Shown here: positions 16,984 to 25,402 of the stretch, piece after piece | How positions within the stretch are numbered: position 1 is the first letter of the stretch | Layout of the letters: the number at the start of each line of letters is the position of its first letter | Assembly: GCF_013141775.1 (NCBI RefSeq) | Contig: NZ_WHOB01000093.1 | Span: 1 to 64,000 of the forward strand | Direction: 5' to 3' | DNA from: Paenibacillus phytohabitans | Lineage (GTDB): Bacteria; Bacillota; Bacilli; Paenibacillales; Paenibacillaceae | Length of the DNA stretch: 64,000 nucleotides | Program-made: the position numbers and the translations under genes | The notes under the pieces: model-generated | Told to the model about the DNA's origin: nothing | Databases searched by the model: none | The model's input: only the letters and a program-made list of their open reading frames with translations

Positions 16984-17504
16984 TTCAAGTCCACGCTTCC
17001 TTCCGTCAACCCTTGCTCCCCGTACTCCGGCAGATCCGCCCACATGATGAGCGCATCCTCGCGGTTGTCCGAATAATAACCCTTGCGGGTGCCGGCAGGA
17101 CGGAAGCCTTTTTTGCGGTATAAATTCTGGGCCACCTCGTTCGAGACCCGCACTTCAAGTGTTATCGATTTCATCCCGAGATACGCCGCCGTCTTCATCA
17201 GCTCGTCCAGCAGCCGGTCTCCCCATTTACGTCCCCTATAGGCCTCCAGCAGCGCAATATTCGTTACATGCGCCTCATCGACAATCGCCCACATCCCGGC
17301 GTAGCCGATGATATGCCCGGCCAGCTCCATTACCATATACTTAGCAAAATGATTATGGCTCAGCTCGTTGCGGAACGCTTCCTCCGTCCACGGCATTGTG
17401 AAGGCTTCGCGTTCAATCACAAGAATCTCCGGGATATCCTCAAGCCGCATCAGGCGAAAAACTAGCTCAGTCCCCTGATCTTTTCCTGGTTCCGATACCG
17501 TCAT
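16980..17504 (-). CDS. rimI: Ribosomal protein S18-alanine N-acetyltransferase
   Basis: 174-residue GNAT acetyltransferase. The acetyl-CoA loop is seen at ALLEAYRGRKWGDRLL, and the C-terminal half EVRVSNEVAQNLYRKKGF is the RimI signature. The family acetylates the N-terminus of ribosomal protein S18. The start overlaps tsaB by 4 bp and the stop overlaps tsaD by 4 bp; rimI between tsaB and tsaD is a standard Firmicutes arrangement. Confidence 0.93.
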   Translation of the reverse strand: MTVSEPGKDQGTELVFRLMRLEDIPEILVIEREAFTMPWTEEAFRNELSHNHFAKYMVMELAGHIIGYAGMWAIVDEAHVTNIALLEAYRGRKWGDRLLDELMKTAAYLGMKSITLEVRVSNEVAQNLYRKKGFRPAGTRKGYYSDNREDALIMWADLPEYGEQGLTEGSVDLK

Positions 17505-18334
17505 CCTTTATTCAGGCTCCCTTCACTGCTCCGTCGGAGATTAGCCTCCGCTTCGGTAAGCTGCGTATAATTGGGAATCAATACGTGAATATCTGCGCTT
17601 TCCTCATAGATGCCCGCTTCGGCCAAGAATCCGGTCCAGCGGCCTTCGAGTTCGTAAGGCAGTGCCTGAACAATGCCTGCTCCGGCTAGCGGGGCCAGCG
17701 ATTCTGCACTTCCATGCAGTGCCGTGTCCCCGGTGAACCATAATGTGCCCGGCAGCATGCCTTCCGCTGCAGCGTCCTTCAGCCGCTCTCCGAGCTCCTG
17801 CACCCAGTCTGCCATCAGACGGATGGCATCCGGCGCCAGCCGCTGCGGAGGGTTGTCCCCGTCCGCTGCAAAAAGCGCAGTGTAGGCTTGTCCACGGCGC
17901 GCGTCGATCAGCGGGATGATCCAGTCCGGACCCGTTGTCCCGTTCGCGGACGTCACATCAGCCTGTCCCGCTTCCTGCTGAAGAGCCGCGGCATGATATC
18001 CGCCCCACGCCAGCGCATGCAGACTGGACACCCCGGTGACCGGAACGTTCCAGGCCCAGGCCAGCGTTTTGGCTGCAGTTACAGCAATCCTTGTCCCGGT
18101 ATACGATCCCGGACCGACACCGACTGCAATTCCGCCGATCATGTCTGCCGCCGTAGCCGAGGCCTGCAGCGCCTGCTCAATAATCGGCAGCAGATGTACC
18201 GAGTGATTCCGTTCCCCGGAAGCATTAATCTCATGCAGCAGCTCCCCGTTCCCGGTAACTGCCACCCCCAGCACAGCCGTTGATGTATCCAGCGCCAAAA
18301 ACCGCTTGCGCGGCTCATTATTCAGATTCGTCAT
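17501..18334 (-). CDS. tsaB: tRNA threonylcarbamoyladenosine synthesis protein TsaB
   Basis: 277-residue TsaD paralogue that forms the TsaB-TsaD heterodimer with TsaE. The N-terminal FLALDTSTAVLGVAV, the ERNHSVHLLPIIEQAL segment and GIAVGVGPGSYTGTRIAVT are typical. The region after about residue 110 is a variable insert with Ala/Gly-rich stretches. It overlaps tsaE and rimI by 4 bp each, so the operon is tightly coupled. Confidence 0.93.
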   Translation of the reverse strand: MTNLNNEPRKRFLALDTSTAVLGVAVTGNGELLHEINASGERNHSVHLLPIIEQALQASATAADMIGGIAVGVGPGSYTGTRIAVTAAKTLAWAWNVPVTGVSSLHALAWGGYHAAALQQEAGQADVTSANGTTGPDWIIPLIDARRGQAYTALFAADGDNPPQRLAPDAIRLMADWVQELGERLKDAAAEGMLPGTLWFTGDTALHGSAESLAPLAGAGIVQALPYELEGRWTGFLAEAGIYEESADIHVLIPNYTQLTEAEANLRRSSEGSLNKG

Positions 18335-18837
18335 GTTTCTTTACCCCACTTCTGGATCAGCGCCCGGCACACTCCGCCGTAAGGCTCCCCGATTCCGGTT
18401 ACCGTAATCTCCCGCTTCTCCGGGCCGGAAGACTTCAGCTCTATATGCAAATGCCGCGGCGGCATCAGGTCCGTAATGATACTGCTCCACTCCACCAGGC
18501 TTACTCCCTGGCCGTAGAAATACTCTTCCAGCCCCAGCTCATCCGCTTCCTGGAGGGAAATCCGGTATACATCCATATGATACAGCGGCAGACGGCCCTC
18601 ATACTCTTTGATAATTGTAAAAGTAGGGCTGTTCACAATCCCCTCCACACCTAAGTGGCGGGCGTAGCACTGCGAGAACGCGGTTTTGCCCGCACCCAGA
18701 TCCCCGTCCAGGCCTATCACCATCCCCGGCTCCGACACGGCTGCGATGGCGGCTGCAAGCGCGTCAGTGTCCTGGAGGCTCGAGGAACGGTAAGTAAACA
18801 CCGTTTCAATATTATTGTCCAAAACTGCAACTACCAC
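18331..18837 (-). CDS. tsaE: tRNA threonylcarbamoyladenosine synthesis ATPase TsaE
   Basis: 168-residue small P-loop ATPase needed for t6A turnover by TsaBD. The Walker A motif is GDLGAGKTAF at about 45-54, followed by NSPTFTIIKEY and the HMDVYRI segment, all TsaE hallmarks. First gene of the operon; it overlaps tsaB by 4 bp. A large palindrome lies about 60 bp upstream. Confidence 0.93.
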   Translation of the reverse strand: MVVAVLDNNIETVFTYRSSSLQDTDALAAAIAAVSEPGMVIGLDGDLGAGKTAFSQCYARHLGVEGIVNSPTFTIIKEYEGRLPLYHMDVYRISLQEADELGLEEYFYGQGVSLVEWSSIITDLMPPRHLHIELKSSGPEKREITVTGIGEPYGGVCRALIQKWGKET

Positions 18838-18898
18838 CTTTTAGAAAATATAAGAAAGTATATGTTTTACGTTATACTTTATCCTTCTATTTCTCGCT

Positions 18899-18937
18899 GA
18901 AACGGATACCGTCCTTAAAGGACGGCGTAGCCGTTTC
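18899..18937. repeat. 39-bp palindrome upstream of tsaE
   Basis: Outer arms GAAACGG/CCGTTTC, middle TAC/GTA and inner CGTCC-TTAAA-GGACG make a nearly perfect hairpin in the spacer between the exporter gene and tsaE. No long T-run follows on either strand, so it may be a weak terminator for the exporter gene or a dispersed palindromic repeat. A nearby TTAACGGTTAA lies at about 18951-18961. Confidence 0.6.
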
Positions 18938-19059
18938 TACTTGATATCCCTTAACGGTTAACAATACTTTTAATTATATCGGTATGATACTTGCACCGCA
19001 ACAGGCCGCTGTTATCTGTATATGGAGCCAGTGTACAGAGCCCGCTGCACGGATTCTCA

Positions 19060-20079
19060 TTATGTAATCTTACCTCCGGCTGCAGGAACTTCTGCTCCTC
19101 CGCGCCGCTTCTCTGTCCCGGATGCCGCTTCTCCCGGATGCCGGGAGAACAGACTGTGCAGCGCCATGCCCGCAATAATGACCGCAATCCCGGTCCATGA
19201 CAGGAGGGACGGCAGCGGAGAAGCCAGAATCAGCATCTCACCCAGCAGGGCAAACAGCACCTCCAGGGACTGGGTCGCCTCAACTGCCGCCAGGCCGCTC
19301 ATACTGCCCCTGACCATATCCGTAGCCCGGAAGAAGAGTACGGTAGCCACTATCCCCGAAGATAGGGCAACGATCACGGACTGGCCCGCTTGCGAGGACG
19401 ACGGCTGGCCCGCGTCTGCCAGGCCATATAATGCGACTGCCAGCCAGAAGGGCAGGCTGGCCAGCGTCATCCCTAGAATCCGCTGGAACACATCCAGCCG
19501 GTCTCCGCAGAGCTCCATCGTCTTGCGGTTGCCCAGCGGATAGGCGAATGAAGCAATAAGTACCGGAATAATGCCCAGCAGCAGCTGGGATGGAGTCAGC
19601 TGGCGCGCATGTTCCACTTGCAGCAGCGCTACTCCGGCCAGAATGATCAGGGACAGGAGCAGCCCGCGGAGCGGGATTTTACCGCGTATGTATACAGAAC
19701 CGGAAGGCCCGCTTACCCATTGTCCGAAGAATGGAGCGAGCAGTGAGCCCGAGATAATCGTGATCTGCCAGGTCCCCGCCGTCAGCCAGCCGGGTGCATA
19801 TGCAGCCGCGAAGCAAATAGGCGCATAGAACAGGCCGAAGCCGACTGTCCCCCATAACAGCCAGGCCCCCGGACGTTCTCTCATCGCAGCCAGCAGCGGC
19901 CTCAGCCGCCCTCTTCCGGCCACAAGGGCCAGCAGAAACGGCAGGGTAAAGAAATAACGCAGCGAGGCGCTCCAGGCCCAGCTTCCTCCCGCAAGCTCCA
20001 TCCTACGGTTAAGCACAAACGTTACCGCAAAAAACAGCGCCGAACATACACCAAGCAAAATGGGACGCACGCCTATCAT
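19060..20079 (-). CDS. DMT-superfamily exporter (multidrug resistance efflux type)
   Basis: 339-residue membrane protein with about ten hydrophobic helices in two repeats, starting MIGVRPILLGVCSALFFAVT. The N-terminal half (NRRMELAGGSWAWSASLRYF) and layout fit the drug/metabolite transporter superfamily, EmrE-like efflux subgroup. The C-terminal tail after about residue 310 is hydrophilic. It is a single gene; a CCCCCTATATTTGGGGG inverted repeat lies about 25 bp upstream of the start. Substrate unknown. Confidence 0.75.
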   Translation of the reverse strand: MIGVRPILLGVCSALFFAVTFVLNRRMELAGGSWAWSASLRYFFTLPFLLALVAGRGRLRPLLAAMRERPGAWLLWGTVGFGLFYAPICFAAAYAPGWLTAGTWQITIISGSLLAPFFGQWVSGPSGSVYIRGKIPLRGLLLSLIILAGVALLQVEHARQLTPSQLLLGIIPVLIASFAYPLGNRKTMELCGDRLDVFQRILGMTLASLPFWLAVALYGLADAGQPSSSQAGQSVIVALSSGIVATVLFFRATDMVRGSMSGLAAVEATQSLEVLFALLGEMLILASPLPSLLSWTGIAVIIAGMALHSLFSRHPGEAASGTEKRRGGAEVPAAGGKIT

Positions 20080-20242
20080 CTCTTTTCGTCAAAATTCTCC
20101 CCCCAAATATAGGGGGTTATGGCGCATTCCGTCAACCTTTGTGTCAGCTCTAATATGATCTTTTTGCCGGATGACGCTCTGGCCAATTTCTGGCGGATTT
20201 AAAGAGACATCCCCCTTTATGTTCACCAACCAGCCTCCTCCA

Positions 20243-20335
20243 GCACATTGTACTCGGTTTTTCGCATACATTTGGCTCGGTTAGCTTCGTAGTCGCACAT
20301 TGTATTCGGTTTTTCGCATACATTTGGCTCGGTTA
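20243..20335. repeat. 41-bp repeat, two copies 52 bp apart
   Basis: Two copies of a 41-bp sequence (20243-20283 and 20295-20335) differ at one position and are separated by 11 bp. Each holds TCGGTTTTTCGCATACATTT. They lie just outside the 3' end of the group II intron, in the 300-bp gene-free stretch before the exporter gene. A 60-codon open frame across this stretch overlaps the repeat and has no support as a gene. Confidence 0.8.
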
Positions 20336-20419
20336 CCCGCGCCGTAGCAACTTGCTCATCACATAATTGCCTAAACTACAGTAGGGTAAGACGAGGGATT
20401 ACTCCCTCGGACTCCCCGT

Positions 20420-20453
20420 CAAACCGTGCATGCGGATTTCCCGCACACGGCTT
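20420..20453 (-). ncRNA. Group II intron domain V
   Basis: The 34-nt hairpin has the catalytic AGC near its base (AAGCCGTGTGC), a GAAA tetraloop and the 3' arm GCACGGTT, matching the group II domain V consensus. It marks the functional 3' end of the intron and shows that the ribozyme core is intact here. Confidence 0.88.
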
Positions 20454-20526
20454 TCCTTCGTCAGTTCCCCATCTTCAGGAGTGAGTTTCCTTCATCCGTC
20501 ACCGGATTGCCTATTTCACTCCTGAA

Positions 20527-21693
20527 TTAGGAACGTGTGGTGAGTAAGCTTGTTAGAAATACCATTCCTGCTGATTCCAGTACTTTGTTCGGGATCAACT
20601 GGTTTGAAACCGTAGACTTCTTTCGCCGCATAAAGGCTCGCACCCTCATTCGCATCCATTTATCCAGACGTTCAAACTTTTTCTTTACATTCCCTATGCC
20701 AAAATAATTTCCAAATCCTCGGATGATTTCGTTTAGTTTCTTGAGCATTCCGCTCAGGTTCTTTCCTTGCTGTCTGCGAGTCGCCTTTCGGATTTTATCC
20801 TTGTACTTCTTCACTTTCGTGTCCGGTACAGTTATATAATCTCTCCGGAAGTCGAATCCCAGAAAACGAAATCCCTCATCGAAATCCAACACTTTTGTTT
20901 TCTCCGGGTGCATTCGCAGTCGCAGTTCTTCTTCCAGTATGGTCTTTGCCGACAGGTATGCCTTTTTTGCTTGTTCCTCTGTCTTGCATAGAATCACTGC
21001 ATCATCTGCATACCTGACTATGGCAAATCCCTGCTCCTTCATTCTCCAGTCAAACGTGTTCAGATAAACGTTCGCCAGCAGCGGCGAGATTACCCCGCCC
21101 TGTGGAGACCCGATTTCCGTTTCATGGAACTGATCATCTTCCATGATTCCCGCCGTTAGCCATCCGCGAATGAGCGTCAGCACTTTTCCGTCGCTGATTC
21201 TCTCTCGTATCTTCTCCATTAGCCCTTCGTGGGGGATTTCATCGAAGAAAGATACAATATCCAGGTCTACTACGTGTTCATATCCGTTACGTTTGGCCCG
21301 CCGAATGGTACGTATGGCTTGATGCGCCGAATATCCTGCCCGAAAGCCAAAGCTATAGTAATAAAAATCCTGTTCAAAGATGGGCTCAATAATTTGACGT
21401 ACGGCTTGCTGACATACGCGATCTCGGATCGTGGGAATGCCTAGCGGCCTTAACTTCCCATTTTCCTTCTCGATGTAATGCCGCCTCACCGGATCGGGGA
21501 CGTAACGACCCTGCTGCAATAACCTTTGGAGTTCCTTTAGGTTCGTGCTTACATTCTTCTCATACATCCCGATGCTGACGCCATCGATTCCGCCGCTTCC
21601 CTGATTCTTCTTCACCGATAGCCATGCTTCGTGCAGGTTGTTCATTTGGTAAACCTTATCGATTAAGGAATAGTACCGTCTTTTCGGTTTCAT
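20527..21693 (-). CDS. ltrA: Group II intron reverse transcriptase/maturase
   Basis: 388-residue intron-encoded protein. Reverse transcriptase blocks are present: RPLGIPTIRDRVCQQAV, YSFGFRAGYSAHQAI, VDLDIVSFFDEIPH, GSPQGGVISPLLANVYL and the catalytic RYADDAVILC. A maturase/thumb region follows (GFGNYFGIGNVKKKF). No HNH endonuclease domain follows the thumb, so mobility would rely on single-stranded or terminator-linked targets. I start at ATG 21693; an upstream in-frame TTG at 21726 is possible. The gene looks intact, so the element may be active. Confidence 0.92.
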   Translation of the reverse strand: MKPKRRYYSLIDKVYQMNNLHEAWLSVKKNQGSGGIDGVSIGMYEKNVSTNLKELQRLLQQGRYVPDPVRRHYIEKENGKLRPLGIPTIRDRVCQQAVRQIIEPIFEQDFYYYSFGFRAGYSAHQAIRTIRRAKRNGYEHVVDLDIVSFFDEIPHEGLMEKIRERISDGKVLTLIRGWLTAGIMEDDQFHETEIGSPQGGVISPLLANVYLNTFDWRMKEQGFAIVRYADDAVILCKTEEQAKKAYLSAKTILEEELRLRMHPEKTKVLDFDEGFRFLGFDFRRDYITVPDTKVKKYKDKIRKATRRQQGKNLSGMLKKLNEIIRGFGNYFGIGNVKKKFERLDKWMRMRVRAFMRRKKSTVSNQLIPNKVLESAGMVFLTSLLTTRS

Positions 21694-22572
21694 TGGTGTT
21701 TCACCACCTTTACTGCTACTCACCAAGCTGGTCTTGTTTCCGCTACAGATGATCGATTCCTTTCTTGTTCCATCCCGGCAGCTGCGTGTTAGAAAAAAAA
21801 ACTTTCAATCGCTCCTGCTACCCTGGATGTACTCAGGCCGCCAGTTTGCCTCATCCCCAAGCGCTCTTTCGCTCTCGGCGGGACGTACCCTCTCGGCCAA
21901 ACCCTCGCTGGTTTAAGACGTTTACGATCTCCACTCACGAACACTCACAGGCTTTGACGAAGCACGTTCCCTTCGCCTCTGTCTCTCCTCTTTTGGAGTG
22001 AGAGCAGGGTATGCGACACCACTTTTTTTTCTGGCTAATTGCCTTTCAAAAAAAAATACAGGCGCATAATCATCCGGGTTTTCTCCTCCAGTCTGTTACC
22101 AGCTTTCATTGGCCCGGATTTACTCACTACTACGAAACGATCCGCCATCTCGCAATCCTTCGGCTTGGCTTTCCCTTTCGGTTATACCTCCCCTACCTTG
22201 TCCGCGTTTGCGTCAAGGAGACTACGAGACTTCCCTCAGTTATCTGCACCTTCTATTCCATCCATCCTGACCCTAATCACGTCGATGAGTCCTACAGGTC
22301 ATTTCCCTTTGGTTGTTTTCCTGTAAAATATACGTTCTCGTATAGGCTTCCCCGTTTTTCGGGCGGGTCGCCCGACATCGCCGCCACCTCTGGTTCACTG
22401 TATTCCGGGCTGGACTTTGCCTGCATGCCCTTCGGATTCTTCCTCACGGAAGACACCCTGCCTATCCGGGCAACCTTCGATTGCCGGATATCTACTTCGG
22501 CTACGGCACTTTAAAGGGTAAAGTTACCGGGTGGATTTGAACCACCTAGATGATGTGACTGTGAGGCGCACC

Positions 22573-22609
22573 AAAAAACCGGCTGATCGGATACCTCTCA
22601 ACCGGTTTT
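22573..22609 (-). terminator. Terminator of sspH and intron target site
   Basis: On the minus strand AAAACCGGTTGA pairs with TCAGCCGGTTTT and continues into a T-run. It ends the sspH transcript. The intron begins one or two bases after the T-run. Confidence 0.88.
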
Positions 22610-22689
22610 CTATATTAACCTGAGCCGTTCCTATCCGTCCTTACTCACTCTACCTCATCCGGCCTCTGCCTAGGTAGGCATCAACCGAT

Positions 22690-22875
22690 CTAACTTTCCT
22701 GCTCCTCCAGCCGGTCTACACCAACGGTTCGTGTATTATCCGGCCGGGAGCCTACTTGTACAGTGGCCATGCCGTTATCGGCATCCACATGCTCAATCCA
22801 TACCGGTTCACCATCGAGATGGACAGCAATCCTATCCTTGGAGGCGTAAATATCCCCCGCACGTTTCACATCCAT
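22690..22875 (-). CDS. sspH: Small acid-soluble spore protein, H type
   Basis: 61-residue SspH-family protein. The conserved pattern MDVKRAGDIYAS..., GEPVWIEHVD, TVQVGS and TVGVDRLEE matches Bacillus SspH. Such proteins are made in the forespore, usually under sigma-G; I could not place a sigma-G promoter with confidence. GGGAGG lies upstream of the ATG. It follows a small acidic protein gene by 12 bp and ends before the terminator used by the intron. Confidence 0.88.
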   Translation of the reverse strand: MDVKRAGDIYASKDRIAVHLDGEPVWIEHVDADNGMATVQVGSRPDNTRTVGVDRLEEQES

Positions 22876-22887
22876 TTTGTCGCCTCC

Positions 22888-23067
22888 CTATTCATCCTCA
22901 TCTTCTGCAGAAAGTTCGCCGATAGTTGCATCAGCATCCAGCAGTCCGGCTTCACCGTACAGCTCCTCTTCCCCGGGCTCCGCAATAATGCTCTCCCAAT
23001 CGACAGCCTCTGCCGGGATATCCTGCTCGGACAGGGCGTCGCTCCAGTTGTTCCGCTCTTTTTCCAT
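22888..23067 (-). CDS. Small acidic hypothetical protein upstream of sspH
   Basis: 59-residue protein, strongly acidic (for example ESIIAEPGEEELYGEAG and the end SAEDEDE), with no membrane segment or cysteine. I do not recognise the family. ATG 23067 was chosen because GGGAGG precedes it; the open frame extends to 23181 but those codons look non-coding. It is 12 bp upstream of sspH and probably in the same, perhaps sporulation-time, transcript. Confidence 0.6.
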   Translation of the reverse strand: MEKERNNWSDALSEQDIPAEAVDWESIIAEPGEEELYGEAGLLDADATIGELSAEDEDE

Positions 23068-23280
23068 AACGGCCTCCCTTAGCATGACTATCCAGCAATG
23101 ACCAGCAATGAATGTCTCATTCACTGTGCAATGCGTACGCTGAACGGCTTTATTTTTTCCCATGAATCGCAAATAATGCATCCGGCTAGAAAAAGCCCCA
23201 CCGCGTCATACTAAGCCATATTGATCGTGAACTCATGATAAGCAATTATAAACAGCACTAATACTCAGGAGGCGATTCTC

Positions 23281-24273
23281 ATGCATACCGTTTGGAAAGG
23301 AGCCATCAGTTTCGGGCTTGTGCATGTTCCGGTCAAAATGTTCTCCGCTACGGAAGACAAGGATATCTCGCTGCGTTACATCCATAAAGAATGCGGAAGT
23401 CCGCTATCCTACGTGCGTAAATGCCCCGTGTGCGAGAAGGAAGTGGCCTGGGAAGAGATCGGCAAGGGATACGAATATGAGAAGGGCAAGTTTGTCTTGT
23501 TCGATAAGGAAGAGCTGGATCAGTTAACCGAGGAGAGCAGCAAGAGCATTACAATTTTGGATTTTGTGGATTTGACGGAGATCGACCCAATTTATTTCCA
23601 AAAGACCTATTACCTGTCTCCCGATCAGGCCGGCGCCAACGCCTACCGTCTGCTCATGGAGGCGATGCGCCAGACCGGCAAAATCGGGATCGCCAAAATC
23701 TCCATCCGCTCTAAAAGCAGTCTGGCTGCTATCCGCGTCCTCGCCGACTGCCTGGCGATTGAAACCATTTATTACCCGGACGAAGTCCGTCCGGTATCGC
23801 AGGTCCCCGGTCTGCCGGAGCCGGGGATCGTGAACGACAAAGAGCTGGATATGGCCAAGCTGCTGATCTCCCAGCTGTCCACACCGTTTGAACCCGCTAA
23901 ATACACGGACGATTACCGCCAGCGGATGCTTGATCTGATCACGCATAAGATCGCCGGTGAGGAATTCCATATTGCTCCGGCACGCCAGGAGAACAATGTC
24001 ATCGATCTGATGGCTGCCCTGCAGGCCAGTATCGAAGCTGTACAGCATATTCCGTCCGACCCCGGACCTTCACTGTCCGGCACAGGAACCGGCACAGGCA
24101 AAAAGCCGCGGGCGGCTGCGGCCGGTAAGAAAAAACCGGCACAGGCCAAAGCCTCCGGAACCCCTGCCCCTGAGCCGGAGGTGCCGGCAGTTAACGAGGC
24201 AACAGGTCCGATTCCGGTCATCGCTCCGAAGCCGAAACGCCGGACGGCCAAGAGCAAGGTAACCGGTGCCTAG
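23281..24273 (+). CDS. ku: Non-homologous end joining protein Ku
   Basis: 330-residue bacterial Ku. The start MHTVWKGAISFGLVHVPVKM and the core around YYLSPDQAG are family signatures. CGSPLSYVRKCPVCEK (Cys38, 48, 51) is zinc-knuckle-like. The core ends near residue 260; a Lys/Ala/Pro-rich tail follows (GKKKPAQAKA, KPKRRTAKSK), probably a DNA-contacting extension. It binds double-strand ends and recruits the ligase and polymerase encoded downstream. CAGGAGGCG precedes the ATG. In Bacillus the Ku gene is expressed in the forespore; here it is divergent from sspH across about 210 bp. Confidence 0.95.
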   Translation: MHTVWKGAISFGLVHVPVKMFSATEDKDISLRYIHKECGSPLSYVRKCPVCEKEVAWEEIGKGYEYEKGKFVLFDKEELDQLTEESSKSITILDFVDLTEIDPIYFQKTYYLSPDQAGANAYRLLMEAMRQTGKIGIAKISIRSKSSLAAIRVLADCLAIETIYYPDEVRPVSQVPGLPEPGIVNDKELDMAKLLISQLSTPFEPAKYTDDYRQRMLDLITHKIAGEEFHIAPARQENNVIDLMAALQASIEAVQHIPSDPGPSLSGTGTGTGKKPRAAAAGKKKPAQAKASGTPAPEPEVPAVNEATGPIPVIAPKPKRRTAKSKVTGA

Positions 24274-25264
24274 GAGCAGGTCATCCGCACCTCCCGTTAT
24301 TGGCGGTCCGCTTACGCTGCAGCCGGTTATTCCATTCGAGCCCGTGCTTGCCTCCAGGCTACCGGAGGGCGAGGAGTGGATCGCCCAGATCAAATGGGAT
24401 GGCGTGCGGATGCTCTCCTATTACGATGGAAGCCATGCCGAGCTGATCAACCGGCGGGGCAACCTGCGCACGCTGCAGTATCCTGAGCTTGCCAGACCGG
24501 AGGCGTATTGCCGGGCCGGTTCCGTCATTCTCGATGGCGAGATTATTGCGCTCAGCGGCGGCAAGCCCTCCTTCCATGAGGTGATGCGGCGGGACAGCCT
24601 GAAGAATGAAGCAGCGATCCGGGCGGTAAGTCCGCAGGTACCGGTGCTCTACATGGTCTTCGATATCCTGTACTGCAATGGCATTTGGCTGCTGGACCAG
24701 CCTTTGTCCCGGCGGCAGCAGATGTTAAGTGAAATGCTGCTGCCCCATCCCCATGTGCAGAATGTGCCAAGCTACCATCAGCCCGCACAGCTGTACGCCG
24801 CCGCTCTGAAGGGCGGGCTGGAGGGGATTGTATGCAAAGAGCTCACCAGCACCTATGCCACGGGAGGCAAGGATAAGCGCTGGCAGAAATGCAAAATCAT
24901 CTCCGATGTCACTGCTGTAGCCGGCGGCGTCACCTTCCGTGACGGTCTGGTCAACGCCCTGCTCTTCGGATTGTATGATGATGCGGGGAAGCTGCACTAT
25001 ATCGGCCATGCAGGAGCGGGCAAAATGACCGTACAGGACTGGCGGAATTTGACCGCACAGATCAGCGGTATGATCACAGAGCAGATGCCTTTTGCAGAGC
25101 TGCCCCAGCGCAGTAAAGGCTCGGTCTGGATTAAGCCTGAGCTGGTGTTCAAGCTGCACTATCTGGAATGGAATACTTCCGGAACCTTCCGCCAGCCGGT
25201 TATACAATCCCAGGTAGAGCTCCCTCCGCTATCCTGCCGCATGGACCAGAGAACGCAGACGTAG
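24266..25264 (+). CDS. ATP-dependent DNA ligase (LigD ligase module)
   Basis: 332-residue ligase made of nucleotidyltransferase and OB-fold domains only. The adenylated Lys43 is in IKWDGVRML (motif I), followed by LDGEIIAL (motif III), EGIVCKEL (motif IV) and RWQKCKI (motif V). It seals breaks held by Ku. The GTG start overlaps the ku stop by 8 bp. Unlike Bacillus LigD, in which ligase and polymerase are fused, the polymerase is a separate downstream gene. Confidence 0.92.
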   Translation: MPRSRSSAPPVIGGPLTLQPVIPFEPVLASRLPEGEEWIAQIKWDGVRMLSYYDGSHAELINRRGNLRTLQYPELARPEAYCRAGSVILDGEIIALSGGKPSFHEVMRRDSLKNEAAIRAVSPQVPVLYMVFDILYCNGIWLLDQPLSRRQQMLSEMLLPHPHVQNVPSYHQPAQLYAAALKGGLEGIVCKELTSTYATGGKDKRWQKCKIISDVTAVAGGVTFRDGLVNALLFGLYDDAGKLHYIGHAGAGKMTVQDWRNLTAQISGMITEQMPFAELPQRSKGSVWIKPELVFKLHYLEWNTSGTFRQPVIQSQVELPPLSCRMDQRTQT

Positions 25265-25279
25265 GAACGGGATCACCGG

Positions 25280-25345
25280 GCCTGAGCCTTGCCTGAGCCT
25301 TGCCTAAGTCTTGCCTGAGCCCTGCCTGAGTCTTGCACGAGTCTT
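25280..25345. repeat. 11-bp tandem repeat, six units
   Basis: Six imperfect copies of GCCTGAGCCTT/GCCTGAGTCTT lie end to end between the ligase and polymerase genes. The period is not a multiple of three and no gene crosses it. It lengthens the gap between the two genes to 138 bp and could be a slippage-prone site. Confidence 0.85.
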
Positions 25346-25402
25346 GCCTTACTAAGCCTCACCTTATCTTCAGCTCGTATAACTACACAAGGAGGATGCC
25401 GC

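Larger units (their letters stand above)
20381..22571 (-). mobile_element. Group II intron with reverse transcriptase gene
   Basis: The RNA is about 2.19 kb on the minus strand. The proposed 5' end is GTGCG at 22571, directly after the T-run of the sspH terminator; the 3' part has a clear domain V (20420-20453) and a domain-VI-like hairpin ending near ACCCTAC at 20381. The ORF lies in the domain IV position. Insertion right after a terminator hairpin is characteristic of group IIC introns. The 5' segment (about 850 nt) is longer than usual for that class, so the class and exact ends need folding. Confidence 0.85.

Noticed and set aside
16984..17043. N-terminal extension of TsaD
   Set aside because: The extra 20 residues overlap rimI, and the ATGA-coupled start at 16983 gives the normal family N-terminus.
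20089..20271. 60-codon minus-strand frame before the exporter gene
   Set aside because: Partly made of the 41-bp repeat, with no recognisable domain.
23182..23280. Sigma-G promoter for ku or sspH
   Set aside because: A CATACTA -10 match exists before ku but no acceptable -35 lies at the required distance on either strand.
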